A DNA stretch of 64,000 nt from Flammeovirga kamogawensis (GCF_018736065.1 NZ_CP076128.1:2294001-2358000); one strand, 5' to 3'. Counted from the stretch's first letter, positions 1 through 8,946 are shown. The notes: generated by a model not told the origin, from the letters alone. Numbers and translations are program-made.

Positions 1-539
1 CTTCTGCATTTATCACTGATTTTGATAAAGACGGTACATTAGATCTTTTAGTATGGGATGACAGTGGTACTCCAAGAGTTTGGAGAGATTATAAAAATGA
101 CAACTCTACTTTCCAGAGTAAAGCATTTTATAACGAAACAAGCAACTCATTTACAGATAGAACATATGGGAACAAACTAAGTAGCACAATAATAAACAAC
201 TTTCTAATTACTGGTTCTGAAGGAGGAGGACTCTATTTAGCAACTATTGATACGCACGAAGCACCAACTGCTATTGCAGATGAAATCAGCACATCTACCT
301 TACATTTAAAGGTATATCCTAACCCTACATCTTCAGATTTTATTATAGAAAACAATAACAACTCAACATTACAATTAAATGTAATGTCTATTAATGGAAA
401 TATTATTTTAGAAGACAGTATAACATCCCATAGCAATCTAAAGGTGTCAACTCAAAAATGGGTAAAAGGAATTTATCTACTTCAATTTACAGATGTCTAT
501 ACATCTACATTAATTACCAAAAAGATAATTGTAAAATAG
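1..539 (+). CDS. C-terminal part of an FG-GAP/VCBS protein with a T9SS sorting domain (5' end outside window)
   Basis: The frame beginning at base 3 is open from the window edge to the TAG at 537-539, about 178 residues. Near its start it shows DFDKDGTLDLLVWDD, the calcium-binding loop typical of FG-GAP/VCBS beta-propeller repeats. The last 80 residues form a type A T9SS sorting domain: the LKVYPNPTSSDF motif, a KGIYLLQF strand and a terminal KKIIVK. Such proteins are exported by Sec, cross the outer membrane through the type IX system and are released or anchored on the surface. The N-terminal part, and so the full domain make-up, lies outside the window. The next gene on the minus strand ends only 6 bases away. 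Confidence 0.85.
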   Translation, partial: SAFITDFDKDGTLDLLVWDDSGTPRVWRDYKNDNSTFQSKAFYNETSNSFTDRTYGNKLSSTIINNFLITGSEGGGLYLATIDTHEAPTAIADEISTSTLHLKVYPNPTSSDFIIENNNNSTLQLNVMSINGNIILEDSITSHSNLKVSTQKWVKGIYLLQFTDVYTSTLITKKIIVK

Positions 540-545
540 ATTATA

Positions 546-785
546 CTATGAACAACACCTATTTGATCGAAGCAAATAAGCTACATCAAATTTTAGAATA
601 CCTCTAAAAGTTCGTAAGTAAACATCAGAAACTGCATCTGTTGAACCTTCACTTTTAATCAATTGTAGTAATTGATCCTTAGGTAAATCTTCTACTTCTT
701 CTTCTGATTGCATTCCTTGTGCATTAATCAGAACATCAGCTATAGATAAGCTTAAATCTTTGTCTTTTTTTGATAATTCTATCAT
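546..785 (-). CDS. Small hypothetical protein, possibly the displaced C-terminus of the upstream gene
   Basis: A 79-residue frame from the ATG at 783-785. I do not recognise it. It contains the acidic stretch SEEEVEDLPKDQ and ends in RSNRCCS. It starts 16 bases after the stop of the upstream minus-strand gene (802-1443). The same frame stays open upstream to base 884, overlapping that gene, and the extra residues (KIEVRLINNP) look protein-like. Two readings are possible: a separate small gene in an operon, or one longer gene split by a frameshift near 802-884. Coding by itself is uncertain. Confidence 0.4.
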   Translation of the reverse strand: MIELSKKDKDLSLSIADVLINAQGMQSEEEVEDLPKDQLLQLIKSEGSTDAVSDVYLRTFRGILKFDVAYLLRSNRCCS

Positions 786-801
786 TGGATTATTAATTAA
801 C

Positions 802-1443
802 CTAACTTCTATCTTGAACAATATGTTTACGTAATATCCATAAAACAGCAGGTAAATTATCATATACTTGCTCTTGAACTTCAATTATTTCTAGAATTTT
901 CCCATCGACATATTTATCGACAAAAAACTCTTTAGGAGGCTCATATAGTGCATCTACTATTTCATAAAAATCTTCCTCATCAGTTTCTCCTTTACCATTT
1001 AAATAGGCTGCATTAGCAATTTTCTTTGCTAAAATTTCTGCATTCTTATTATCATATCCATAGTAGGATGAATACAGAACAAACTCTAAAATTTCAGCAA
1101 TAGGTTCTCTTTCTACAGGTAACTTCTGAGCAAATTTTCTTAATGCACTCATGAAATCCAATAAATCAATTGTAACCAAATCATCATCAACTTTAACAGG
1201 AAACATCATAGACATTGCAAACCTTGTTTCTTGCATTAAGATGCTATTCTCCTCTTCGTCAAAGTATAAACGTATAAATATTTGTGTCGGATCACCTTTT
1301 TCTTGGAACTCTTCAATTCCCTCAATTGCTTCCCACATTGCTCCAATAACACGAGATCCATCTTTAAATATTCTGGGTATTCTTAAAAACTTAACCCTCT
1401 TATTATTAAGATATTCCTCTAAAGTAATCTTTGCCGTTGTCAT
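802..1443 (-). CDS. Hypothetical protein, 213 aa
   Basis: Not recognised. The protein is soluble in appearance, with no signal peptide or membrane segment, and starts at a single clear ATG (MTTAKITLEEYLNNK). It is acidic and mixed alpha/beta by eye, with a helical C-terminal half rich in alanine (AEILAKKIANAAYL). The stop falls shortly before a second small frame (546-785) that may continue it. No functional neighbour explains its role; the upstream gene pair (DUF2911 and amine oxidase) is separated by 229 bases and a hairpin. Confidence 0.65.
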   Translation of the reverse strand: MTTAKITLEEYLNNKRVKFLRIPRIFKDGSRVIGAMWEAIEGIEEFQEKGDPTQIFIRLYFDEEENSILMQETRFAMSMMFPVKVDDDLVTIDLLDFMSALRKFAQKLPVEREPIAEILEFVLYSSYYGYDNKNAEILAKKIANAAYLNGKGETDEEDFYEIVDALYEPPKEFFVDKYVDGKILEIIEVQEQVYDNLPAVLWILRKHIVQDRS

Positions 1444-1580
1444 TTTGTTCTCTTAAATACGTTGGTTCATTTGTCAAAAAATTCTCCGTATAATCCTATT
1501 GTAATTATCGAAAAACTTAAGTGATTTGATTAAAATCTAATATAATATAGTAATTACTTTTGGAAAAGTACAAATACAAA

Positions 1581-1625
1581 GAGGTAATCCTACCACTTTA
1601 TGTAATAAAGTAAAAGAATTACCTC
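1581..1625 (-). terminator. Nested hairpin after the DUF2911 gene
   Basis: Outer arms GAGGTAAT (1581-1588) and ATTACCTC (1618-1625) enclose inner arms ACTTTA (1595-1600) and TAAAGT (1606-1611). On the minus strand it lies about 50 bases beyond the stop at 1673 and is followed by TTTG-rich sequence. It probably terminates the two-gene minus-strand unit, although the U-run is short. Confidence 0.45.
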
Positions 1626-1672
1626 AAATTATAATTTCAATACTATTATTTTTGTCTTACAAACTTTCTAAC

Positions 1673-2236
1673 CTACTGTTTGTTCATTGTTAGATCTACC
1701 TGAATTTTATCCCAAGAAAAATGCAAATAGTAGGTATCTTTTTCTAAAGGTGTATCTACCCAAATCTTAAAACTTTCTACAGAAGAATCTAAATTTTTTA
1801 CTGTTTCAGCAACTTCTAAAACATCAAATTTAGGATCTCTACTTGCCTTACCTCCAAACTGAACACCCCAATCATTAATCTTAGAATTAAAGATTACTTG
1901 CCAATGGTCTGACTCAGGAACAGTCCATAACGTATATTCTCCTGCAGGTAATATTTTACCATTAATTTTTAAATCTACATTTGTTGTAATTGTTGTTGGT
2001 TCATTAGCTCCAGTTCTCCAAACATGACCATAAGGTACTAAGTTACCAAAAATGACTCTTCCTTTCTTAAAAGGTGAACAATACACAAGGTTAATTTCTG
2101 TAGTTCCAAAAGCATAATTTTCTTCTATTTTAGGACTATGTTTTTTTGTTTCTTTTATCATAAAATATTGACCAGCATAAATTAATAAAATCAATGCTAT
2201 TACAACACCTATAAATATTTTAAAAGCTTTTCTCAT
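1673..2236 (-). CDS. DUF2911 domain protein, membrane-anchored
   Basis: 187 residues. An N-terminal hydrophobic segment (about residues 7-24, FIGVVIALILLIYAGQYF) acts as an uncleaved anchor or signal. The rest is a DUF2911 domain, seen in the run GRVIFGNLVPYGHVWRTGANEPTT, the strand KINGKILPAGEYTLWTVP and a C-terminal SWDKIQVDL. The family is common in Bacteroidota and its biochemical role is unknown; it is predicted to sit on the periplasmic side. It follows the flavin amine oxidase gene by 47 bases on the same strand, so the two are probably co-transcribed. Confidence 0.85.
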   Translation of the reverse strand: MRKAFKIFIGVVIALILLIYAGQYFMIKETKKHSPKIEENYAFGTTEINLVYCSPFKKGRVIFGNLVPYGHVWRTGANEPTTITTNVDLKINGKILPAGEYTLWTVPESDHWQVIFNSKINDWGVQFGGKASRDPKFDVLEVAETVKNLDSSVESFKIWVDTPLEKDTYYLHFSWDKIQVDLTMNKQ

Positions 2237-2283
2237 TAGATTGGATGTTTAGTATTTAGTTATAAACTACACATTAACAAAAA

Positions 2284-3531
2284 TCATACATTAATTGCAA
2301 AGTAATTTTCAACAACTTCTTCAGCTGTTTCCATAGCCCCATGAACTGTTGCTACATGTCCGTTAGTATGACATGCTTCCCCTATAAAGAATATTTTATT
2401 ATTGATTGGCTCTTTCAAAGCTGCTCTATGTTCATTCGCATTTTTAGTAGCAAAAGAATAAGTTCCACAAGTATATTGTTGTTTACTCCAATCCTGCCCA
2501 AAATGACTCTTATATAATGACATGACTTGATGTTTAGGATACATTTCATCAAGTTCATTAATTAAAATTTCAGCTAATTCATCATCATTTAATTGGTTAA
2601 ACTCTTCAGAGGCATCACCCATTAAAAATGCTACAATATGATTAGGGTGAGAAGGTCTAATTAAATACATTGGACACTTTTCACCTCCAATTATTTCCAC
2701 AGTATCTTCTTCCCAAAACGGTGAATCAAATTCTATAAATAACTTTCGCCCTTTACCAAAACCTAAAGTTTCTATAGCTGTCTGCTTATTTTGAGGTAGA
2801 GCCGGTGTAAAGTTAATTTTCCCTTCTTTTAATGCTCCTAAAGATGCTGTAATAATCACTTTATCAAAAGTATGAACAGTTCCATCGTGTAAAAGTAATT
2901 GTACACTATCCTCTAAATAATTGACATCTACAACAGCAGAAGAAGTGAAAATATTACTTTTTAATTTCTTCACGAAAAAATCTATAGCATCACTATATTT
3001 CCCCCAACTAAAATAGTTTCTATCTCCCGATGACCACCTCCATTCATCTTCTCCTAATGAAAATGCATGAGCTTTCTCAGCATCTGTACTATATTCACTT
3101 AAAAAACCTCTTATAATATGACGTACATGTGCGTTATAAAGTCCTTTTTGTTTTAATACCTGAAGAACAGTTCCATCATATGTTTCTTGATCTATATTTT
3201 CAAAATAATTAAATATATCTTGTACTATTGGTGGTAAATCATGTAACTCTTCAGTATCGGTTAGGCGTTTATTAAACCATACAAATTCATCACCAACAAT
3301 AGGTTCTAATTTTTGTCCTAAGTGAGTTAACATTTCATGGATCACAGCAGATTTTCCATGAATTTCTGCAGCTCCTAATTCAATAAATTGATGTTCGTGT
3401 AATTGTTTTGTATATACCCTACCACCTAACCTATCGGTTGCTTCGAATAATTGAACACTATAATTTCTTTCTTTTAGAATTGATGCTGCATACAATCCAG
3501 CTATTCCTCCTCCTATTATTGCTACTTTCAT
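2284..3531 (-). CDS. Flavin-containing amine oxidase (FAD-dependent)
   Basis: 415 residues. It begins directly with the dinucleotide-binding Rossmann motif (VAIIGGGIAGLYAAS), followed by the FAD-ribose glutamate and the RLGGRV motif typical of the monoamine oxidase/polyamine oxidase superfamily. The C-terminus has the second FAD contact (FFIGEACHTNGHVATVHGA). It should oxidise an amine with FAD and O2; the substrate cannot be read from sequence. No signal peptide is seen, so it is likely cytoplasmic. It is the first gene of a probable pair with the DUF2911 gene downstream and is divergent from the SpoIIAA-like gene at 3660. A second, shorter relative sits at 50184-51245. Confidence 0.88.
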   Translation of the reverse strand: MKVAIIGGGIAGLYAASILKERNYSVQLFEATDRLGGRVYTKQLHEHQFIELGAAEIHGKSAVIHEMLTHLGQKLEPIVGDEFVWFNKRLTDTEELHDLPPIVQDIFNYFENIDQETYDGTVLQVLKQKGLYNAHVRHIIRGFLSEYSTDAEKAHAFSLGEDEWRWSSGDRNYFSWGKYSDAIDFFVKKLKSNIFTSSAVVDVNYLEDSVQLLLHDGTVHTFDKVIITASLGALKEGKINFTPALPQNKQTAIETLGFGKGRKLFIEFDSPFWEEDTVEIIGGEKCPMYLIRPSHPNHIVAFLMGDASEEFNQLNDDELAEILINELDEMYPKHQVMSLYKSHFGQDWSKQQYTCGTYSFATKNANEHRAALKEPINNKIFFIGEACHTNGHVATVHGAMETAEEVVENYFAINV

Positions 3532-3659
3532 ATTTTATCTGATTTAATTGATGAACTGAAATTAGTAAAACTAGTAGTATAAAAAAACTTGATTAATTGT
3601 ATCCTTCACTAGAATATCTCGTATATTCAGAAGTACATCCATAAAAAAATTAAAATAAT

Positions 3660-4406
3660 ATGATTACAATTAACACATCTCTTGGAGCACAAGTGCTTGG
3701 CTTTACAGTTGAAGGTGAAATAGATAGAGAAGGGATTAACCAATTTTATGATGCATTAGCTCAAAAAGCAGAAGCAGGTAAAGTTAAGCTTCTTGGAGAA
3801 ATAAAAAATATTAACGGAATAGACAGTTTCAAAAGTTTTTTTGATGCTATTCAGAAAAAAATTAAAGCCACTCAGGTTGTCGAAAAATATGCAATTATAG
3901 GTGATATGGATTGGCTTAAAAATATTTCTGGCATAGCTGACTTTATCTTCCCTAATATTCCTATTAAATATTTTAGTTCAGAAAACCGTGACAATGCTTT
4001 AATTTGGTTACTACAAAAAGAAGAAGCGTTTGTTCCTGGAATCAAAAAAATTGAAACAGACTCTGAAGATAATTATTTGGCGTATAAATTAACAGGTAAA
4101 ATTACTCCACAGGAATATGTAGCAATTGACAATGAATTCTTTCAACAAATCAATTCTAATAAACCATTAAACTTATATCTAGAATTTGCAGGTTTTGAAG
4201 GTTATTCTTCTATTGCCTCTGCATGGGATGATTTTAAAACGGGTATAAAATATTACAGCAAAATAAATAAAATTGCCATTATTGGTACAAGTGACTGGAT
4301 GGATATTTTAACGCGTGTCGGTGATGTTTTAACTCCAGGAATCAATATAGAGTACTTCTCTATAGATGATAAAGATAGAGCTACCACATGGCTTAATATT
4401 AAATAA
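3660..4406 (+). CDS. Tandem SpoIIAA-like (STAS-fold) protein
   Basis: 248 residues built from two copies of the SpoIIAA-like domain of about 120 residues. Copy 1 runs from residue 1 to about 118 and copy 2 from about 128 to the end. Corresponding elements repeat: VEGEID/LTGKIT, KYAIIGDMDWLK/KIAIIGTSDWMD, and IPIKYFS/INIEYFS followed by a final helix with W. Single-domain relatives are common in Bacteroidota and are thought to be membrane- or lipid-associated, with no established function. The duplication in one chain is the notable point. It has no signal peptide and stands alone between divergent and convergent neighbours. Confidence 0.8.
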   Translation: MITINTSLGAQVLGFTVEGEIDREGINQFYDALAQKAEAGKVKLLGEIKNINGIDSFKSFFDAIQKKIKATQVVEKYAIIGDMDWLKNISGIADFIFPNIPIKYFSSENRDNALIWLLQKEEAFVPGIKKIETDSEDNYLAYKLTGKITPQEYVAIDNEFFQQINSNKPLNLYLEFAGFEGYSSIASAWDDFKTGIKYYSKINKIAIIGTSDWMDILTRVGDVLTPGINIEYFSIDDKDRATTWLNIK

Positions 4407-4409
4407 ACA

Positions 4410-4444
4410 AAGTGACATCCTTTTAAAATAAAAGAATGTCACTT
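4410..4444. terminator. Hairpin after the SpoIIAA-like gene
   Basis: Arms AAGTGACAT and ATGTCACTT flank a pairing TTTTA/TAAAA core. It begins four bases after the plus-strand stop. The plus-strand tail is A-rich rather than U-rich; the minus-strand side is moderately U-rich (TTGTTTATTT), so it may serve a minus-strand transcript better than the upstream gene. Confidence 0.5.
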
Positions 4445-4534
4445 AAAAAAGTAAGATTACACTAATTGGAACTATAAGTTGATAATAAGGTTAGTTTAAT
4501 AATTGAATTGGTATCTAATAGTACACTATTAATT

Positions 4535-4580
4535 GCCGATAAGAAAAATAGGTGAACACTAAAGTAAATTACTTATCGGC
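4535..4580. other. Long-loop inverted repeat in intergenic region
   Basis: GCCGATAAG (4535-4543) is exactly complementary to CTTATCGGC (4572-4580) with a 28-base loop. It lies in the 561-base gap between 4406 and 4968, which holds no convincing gene. It could be part of a structured RNA or a protein-binding site. Confidence 0.4.
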
Positions 4581-4636
4581 TGATGTTTTGTATTAAAATG
4601 AAATAAATTTATAGTAATACTCTTTTTATTACATTA

Positions 4637-4644
4637 CAAATATA
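4637..4644 (-). promoter_or_regulatory. Orphan -7 promoter box (TATATTTG on minus strand)
   Basis: An exact match to the Bacteroidota -7 consensus TAnnTTTG that points leftward into a region with no gene. Together with the inverted repeat at 4535-4580 and the hairpin at 4410-4444 it could define a transcript of roughly 220 bases. A chance match in AT-rich DNA is quite possible. Confidence 0.25.
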
Positions 4645-4707
4645 GCAGGTGCCTTTTACTAAAATTATGATGATATACAGCAACCTAGCTCTTTTTAAAC
4701 AGAAATA

Positions 4708-4735
4708 AACCTGCGAAAAAACAGGTTTTATTTTC
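4708..4735 (+). terminator. Weak hairpin with U-tail
   Basis: AACCTG (4708-4713) pairs with CAGGTT (4722-4727), followed by TTATTTT. A six-base stem, hence weak. It lies in the gene-poor gap 4407-4967. Confidence 0.35.
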
Positions 4736-4761
4736 GATGAAAATTAAGAATATCAACAACA

Positions 4762-4812
4762 AAAAACACCTACTATAGGGTTGGAATATCCAGCTCTATA
4801 GTAGGTGTTTTT
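4762..4812. terminator. Strong symmetrical hairpin
   Basis: AAAAACACCTACTATAG and its exact complement (ending at 4812) form a 17-base-pair stem with A- and T-runs at the ends, so it can terminate transcripts from either side. It is the longest perfect stem in the gap between the SpoIIAA-like gene and leuA. Confidence 0.65.
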
Positions 4813-4850
4813 CTTAAATTTATTGTGGTTTAACTATAGTAATTTTTAGG

Positions 4851-4882
4851 CAAAAAAAGAACGGCCTCCAACCGGAAGCCGC
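4851..4882 (-). terminator. leuA terminator
   Basis: On the minus strand CGGCTTCC and GGAGGCCG pair around a short loop with one G-U, followed by TTCTTTTTTT. It lies about 90 bases past the leuA stop. A small palindrome (ATGGTTTTAAACCAT, 4905-4919) lies between the two. Confidence 0.7.
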
Positions 4883-4967
4883 ACTTACCACATACTAACC
4901 ATAAATGGTTTTAAACCATATATAAACACATATAAACATAAATTCTTTTTAATACTTGTGTAGTAGA

Positions 4968-6134
4968 CTAAGCCACTTTTACAAGTTGAAGTAATTTCTC
5001 AAGGTGTTCGTCTTCAACAGTTTGTAAAGTATCTGCCATTTTAACGAACTCTTGATAAGCAAGTTCTAACGCATCATGGTCTAATGTATGACCTAATTTT
5101 TGAATACGATAGAAAAGTGCTGCTCTACCACTTCTTGCAGTTAAAACAATCGAAGATTGTGATACACCTACTTCTGCAGGGTCAATAATCTCATAGTTAT
5201 CTCTGCTTTTAATTACACCATCTTGGTGTATTCCAGATGAATGTGAGAATGCATTATCACCTACAATTGCTTTGTTAGGTTGGATAGGCATACGCATAGT
5301 ATCTGATACTAAACGGCTAATTTCATAAATCTTTTGAGTATGAATTGCAGTATCAAAATTCAACATATTATGCTTTCTCATTGCCATTACTACTTCTTCC
5401 ATAGAAGTATTACCAGCACGCTCACCAATACCATTAACAGTACATTCAATTTGGCGAGCACCATTACTTACACCTGCTAAAGAGTTAGCAGTAGCCATAC
5501 CTAAATCGTTATGACAGTGTGTTGAAATAATAGCTTTATCTATATTTTTTACGTTTTCCTTTAAAAATCTGATTTTAGCACCATATTCCTCGGGAATACA
5601 ATATCCTGTTGTATCAGGAATGTTTACTACTGTAGCTCCTGCTGCAATTACAGATTCTATAACCTTAGCTAAATACACATTATCAGTTCTTCCTGCATCT
5701 TCTGCATAAAACTCAACATCTTCAACAAATGTTTTCGCTAATTTTACAGCCGCAACTCCTCTTTCGATTACTTGATCTCTATCAAGTCTCAATTTTGTGA
5801 ATATATGCTGATCTGAAGTACCAATACCCGTATGGATTCTTGGTTTTTTAGCAGGCTTTAAAGCTTCTGCAGCTACTTCAATATCTTTTTTAACGGCTCT
5901 TGTTAAACCGCAAACAGTCGTATTTTGTATTACCCTTGCAATTTGGTTCACAGCTTCAAAGTCACCAGGGCTTGAAATTGGAAAACCAGCTTCTATAATA
6001 TCAACGCCTAGATTTTCGAGGGCACGTGCAATTACTAGCTTTTCAGCGGTGTCTAAACGGCAACCAGGTACCTGTTCTCCATCTCGTAATGTTGTGTCGA
6101 AAATAAATACTTTATCGTTCATAGGCTTAAACAC
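4968..6134 (-). CDS. leuA: 2-isopropylmalate synthase, short form lacking the regulatory domain
   Basis: 388 residues. It catalyses condensation of acetyl-CoA with 2-oxoisovalerate, the first step of leucine synthesis. Seen: the DTTLRDGEQ catalytic/metal motif at residues 13-21, [13 protein letters not shown] (metal-binding HxH) and the [13 protein letters not shown] segment of the TIM barrel, then a helical linker. The usual C-terminal allosteric LeuA-dimer domain (total length about 510 aa in the classical enzyme) is absent. The protein may start at Met5 (MNDKVFIF), twelve bases in. No other leu genes are near; it stands alone, divergent from the gene at 6331. A related condensing enzyme (homocitrate or citramalate type) is a less likely alternative. 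Confidence 0.85.
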   Translation of the reverse strand: MFKPMNDKVFIFDTTLRDGEQVPGCRLDTAEKLVIARALENLGVDIIEAGFPISSPGDFEAVNQIARVIQNTTVCGLTRAVKKDIEVAAEALKPAKKPRIHTGIGTSDQHIFTKLRLDRDQVIERGVAAVKLAKTFVEDVEFYAEDAGRTDNVYLAKVIESVIAAGATVVNIPDTTGYCIPEEYGAKIRFLKENVKNIDKAIISTHCHNDLGMATANSLAGVSNGARQIECTVNGIGERAGNTSMEEVVMAMRKHNMLNFDTAIHTQKIYEISRLVSDTMRMPIQPNKAIVGDNAFSHSSGIHQDGVIKSRDNYEIIDPAEVGVSQSSIVLTARSGRAALFYRIQKLGHTLDHDALELAYQEFVKMADTLQTVEDEHLEKLLQLVKVA

Positions 6135-6284
6135 TTATTTAAAAGTGTGTCTGTTATATCTTAGAAATAATTACAATTATTATTATCGTTATGATATTGC
6201 TAATGTAAAAGGTGATAAAAAGCATCAAAAACTAAAAAAATAACATTTTACGATGTTTAATTATCATTTAACTACAATAGAATG

Positions 6285-6292
6285 TAAATTTG
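6285..6292 (+). promoter_or_regulatory. -7 promoter box TAAATTTG
   Basis: Exact match to the Bacteroidota -7 consensus TAnnTTTG, 38 bases before the ATG at 6331. No clear -33 TTG at the usual distance. Confidence 0.4.
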
Positions 6293-6330
6293 ATCATTCA
6301 TAAGCATTATAAACGTTTATAATAAATACG

Positions 6331-7902
6331 ATGCCTAAAGAAAGATCAAATCATCTTTATCAACTGATTAAGTCGATGTCAAGAAGTGAGAAGCGCTATT
6401 TTAAGCTTGTTTCTAATGAAACCAATACAAATGCGTCTAAGAAATTCATGCTCTTATTTGACTTAATAGACAAACAAGAGGTATTTGATGAAGATACTTT
6501 ATTAGCTTCAACCAAAGAATTAAAGCCTGCTCAATTCTCTAATTTAAAAGCTCATTTATATAAGAGAATATTGCAAGCCTTAAGGCAGTTCCATTTAACT
6601 AAAATGGAAGATGCTGAAATTCGAGAAATGATTGACCATTCTGAACTTTTATACAATAGAGGGCTATATGATCAATGTGCTGATATTCTAAGAAAATCAA
6701 AGAAAAAAGCACAAAAGAGTGATCACCTTGAGCTTTTATTAGAAATCTTGCGTTGGGAAAAAAGTTTATTAGCACACACACTAGACAGACACAACCAAAG
6801 AAGGGTAAATAAATTAATCCAAGAAGTACAAGACGTAAACGATAGAATTAATCATATCAATACTTTCTCGAATATTTCTGCTCGGTTAAATGCTTTCTAT
6901 CTAAAAGTAGGTTATGTAAAATCTCAAAAAGATTTAAACCAAGCATTAAAACTAGTAGACCACAATATTCTATCTATAGACGAAAATAAATTATCTATAA
7001 ATGAAAAGCTTTCTTTATATGATCTCTATGTAGGCTTCTATTATTTTACACATAATGTAGAGAAAGGATATGAATACGCTCTAAAGTATTTGGCTGTTTT
7101 TGAGAATGATAACGACATCATTCACAATAAGTTAGACCTTTATATTAATGCTATAAACAATGTATTAATTGGACAATACAAATTGAATAAATATAAAGAT
7201 TTTGTAAACACAAAGTCTCTATTCCGCAAAATTCGATTAATGAATAAAGTTGATTTAAGTGAGAACATTAAAATGAAATTGCTTAAATACTCTTACATTC
7301 ATGAGTTTAACCGCTTGTTTATGTTAGGTGACTTTACGGGTGGTGTTCAAAGGTTAAATGCACTTTTAAATAATATAGAGTTCTTTATTTCTAAAATTAA
7401 TAAGCACTCTCGCCTAATTCTTTATTACAAAATAGCATGCTTGTATTTTGGTGCAGACGATTTTCGTTTATCATCAAAATGGCTAAATAGAATTATTAAT
7501 TCTGATGCTCTAGAAATGGATGTTAGAGAAGACGTTCACGTTTTTGCTAGAATTGTAAATCTTATTTGTCATTATGAAATGGGGAATACTGATTTAGTAG
7601 ATTACTATGTCAAATCTACCTACCGTTTTATGTTGAGAAAAGACAATCTTTTCAAGTTTCAGAAATATATTATGGGTTTCTTGAAAAAGTTATCTAGAAA
7701 CATGAATGAGCAAGAACTCATGAAAGCATTTAAGCAATTAAGAGATCTATTAATACCTTTAGAAGATGATCAGTTTGAGAAATATCCATTCATGTATTTT
7801 GATATAATTTCTTGGCTTGAAGGTAAAATTGAGAAAAAGACTGTTCAAGAAATCATCCAATCAAAAGCAAAAATTACTCTTGGAGATGAATATCCTAATT
7901 AA
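6331..7902 (+). CDS. Hypothetical helical-repeat protein, 523 aa
   Basis: I do not recognise a named family. The protein is basic and almost entirely alpha-helical by eye, with helix pairs resembling degenerate tetratricopeptide repeats (SELLYNRGLYDQCADILRK at about 108-126 and RLNALLNNIEFFISK). It has no signal peptide, membrane segment or catalytic motif. A conserved-looking N-terminus (SMSRSEKRYFKLVSNE) precedes the repeats. It is likely a cytoplasmic scaffold or a protein of unknown role. It is divergent from leuA and has its own candidate promoter; the next gene follows after 114 bases without a clear terminator. Confidence 0.75.
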   Translation: MPKERSNHLYQLIKSMSRSEKRYFKLVSNETNTNASKKFMLLFDLIDKQEVFDEDTLLASTKELKPAQFSNLKAHLYKRILQALRQFHLTKMEDAEIREMIDHSELLYNRGLYDQCADILRKSKKKAQKSDHLELLLEILRWEKSLLAHTLDRHNQRRVNKLIQEVQDVNDRINHINTFSNISARLNAFYLKVGYVKSQKDLNQALKLVDHNILSIDENKLSINEKLSLYDLYVGFYYFTHNVEKGYEYALKYLAVFENDNDIIHNKLDLYINAINNVLIGQYKLNKYKDFVNTKSLFRKIRLMNKVDLSENIKMKLLKYSYIHEFNRLFMLGDFTGGVQRLNALLNNIEFFISKINKHSRLILYYKIACLYFGADDFRLSSKWLNRIINSDALEMDVREDVHVFARIVNLICHYEMGNTDLVDYYVKSTYRFMLRKDNLFKFQKYIMGFLKKLSRNMNEQELMKAFKQLRDLLIPLEDDQFEKYPFMYFDIISWLEGKIEKKTVQEIIQSKAKITLGDEYPN

Positions 7903-8016
7903 ACGCTATAAATTCTAAGATTTACGGCAACTATATGATATCATTTTCGTGTAAATTAGAATATACATTAACCTTTATTTTAACGAATAAAGTAACTATC
8001 ATAAATAATTATCTAG

Positions 8017-8943
8017 ATGTCAAAATTAATTGTACCAAAACGCTATGTTGAGTACTTACCCTACTCACTAGCTATCAAACTAAAAGAACTACCAGAGAAA
8101 GCACAGTATGAGTTTATTACAGAATTTCGATCCTGTAAACGTTCAACTCTTATAATGTATCTTGCTCACTTTTTTCCAGTTCCATTTTCACTTGGCTATG
8201 CCGGTAAATGGTTTCAGCAATTTCTATTTTGGATTTCTGGAGGAGGGTTTGGTATCTGGTGGCTCGTAATGTTATTCACTATTCCGAGTGATATGGTTGA
8301 CTTTAATCGTAGAGTTGCTGTAGAGGTATTTAAAGATATTGCCGAGAAGTATAAAATTGATATTACTCCTCCTCGACCTCAAAAAGCTCAGGCTATACGA
8401 ACACCAAAAACATTAAATATTCCTGAGTTTGATCCAACTCAAGCAACAATTGATCACTTAAAACCTGGTTTTCTATTTGATTTAAACGGAACAACTTGGC
8501 AGGTAATTTCTGAGTATCAATTTGATGTAGATAACGAATCTAGCCAAAGGCAATTTAGATGTATTGCAGATCTTGAAGAGCAAGTTCTTTCTTTTACGAA
8601 TGAAGGATTATTTAAAAAAGTAGAATGGAAAGCAAAAACAAATATCTATCAAGTAGATCCAGAAATAGAAAAGAAAATTCAGCAATTTGGAACGCCTCCT
8701 AATATTCTATATTTTAAAGGGCATCGATTCTATAAAGATGTTACTAAAAAGGGACATAAATTTGATATGGCCGAAGGGGATATTATTACAGCAGAACATA
8801 CAATAGTGTGGAATTATTTAAATGAAGAACGAGATGTATTACTTCAATTAGAAAAAAATAACCATGCTAAACTTTCTGCTTTTTATGGTAAAGCTATTGA
8901 TGAGAATTCTATAACTGAGATATTACCTCATCAGATTTCATAA
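8017..8943 (+). CDS. TM2-like plus DUF4178 membrane protein
   Basis: 308 residues. Residues about 48-92 resemble a TM2 domain: two hydrophobic segments with the conserved GGGFGIWWLV turn and a following acidic residue. After a proline-rich linker (about 117-150) the C-terminal half has the strand pattern of DUF4178 (PGFLFDLNGTTWQVISEYQFD). The two domains would place a beta-rich cytoplasmic module on a small membrane anchor. Function is not established for either family. The gene ends at a strong bidirectional terminator. Confidence 0.7.
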   Translation: MSKLIVPKRYVEYLPYSLAIKLKELPEKAQYEFITEFRSCKRSTLIMYLAHFFPVPFSLGYAGKWFQQFLFWISGGGFGIWWLVMLFTIPSDMVDFNRRVAVEVFKDIAEKYKIDITPPRPQKAQAIRTPKTLNIPEFDPTQATIDHLKPGFLFDLNGTTWQVISEYQFDVDNESSQRQFRCIADLEEQVLSFTNEGLFKKVEWKAKTNIYQVDPEIEKKIQQFGTPPNILYFKGHRFYKDVTKKGHKFDMAEGDIITAEHTIVWNYLNEERDVLLQLEKNNHAKLSAFYGKAIDENSITEILPHQIS

Positions 8944-8946
8944 TTA

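Noticed and set aside
233-436. Minus-strand ORF of 67 codons
   Set aside because: It lies wholly inside the T9SS protein that continues from the window edge, whose plus-strand reading is clearly coding.
1151-1456. Plus-strand ORF of 101 codons
   Set aside because: Antisense shadow of the hypothetical gene at 802-1443; serine-rich, low-quality translation.
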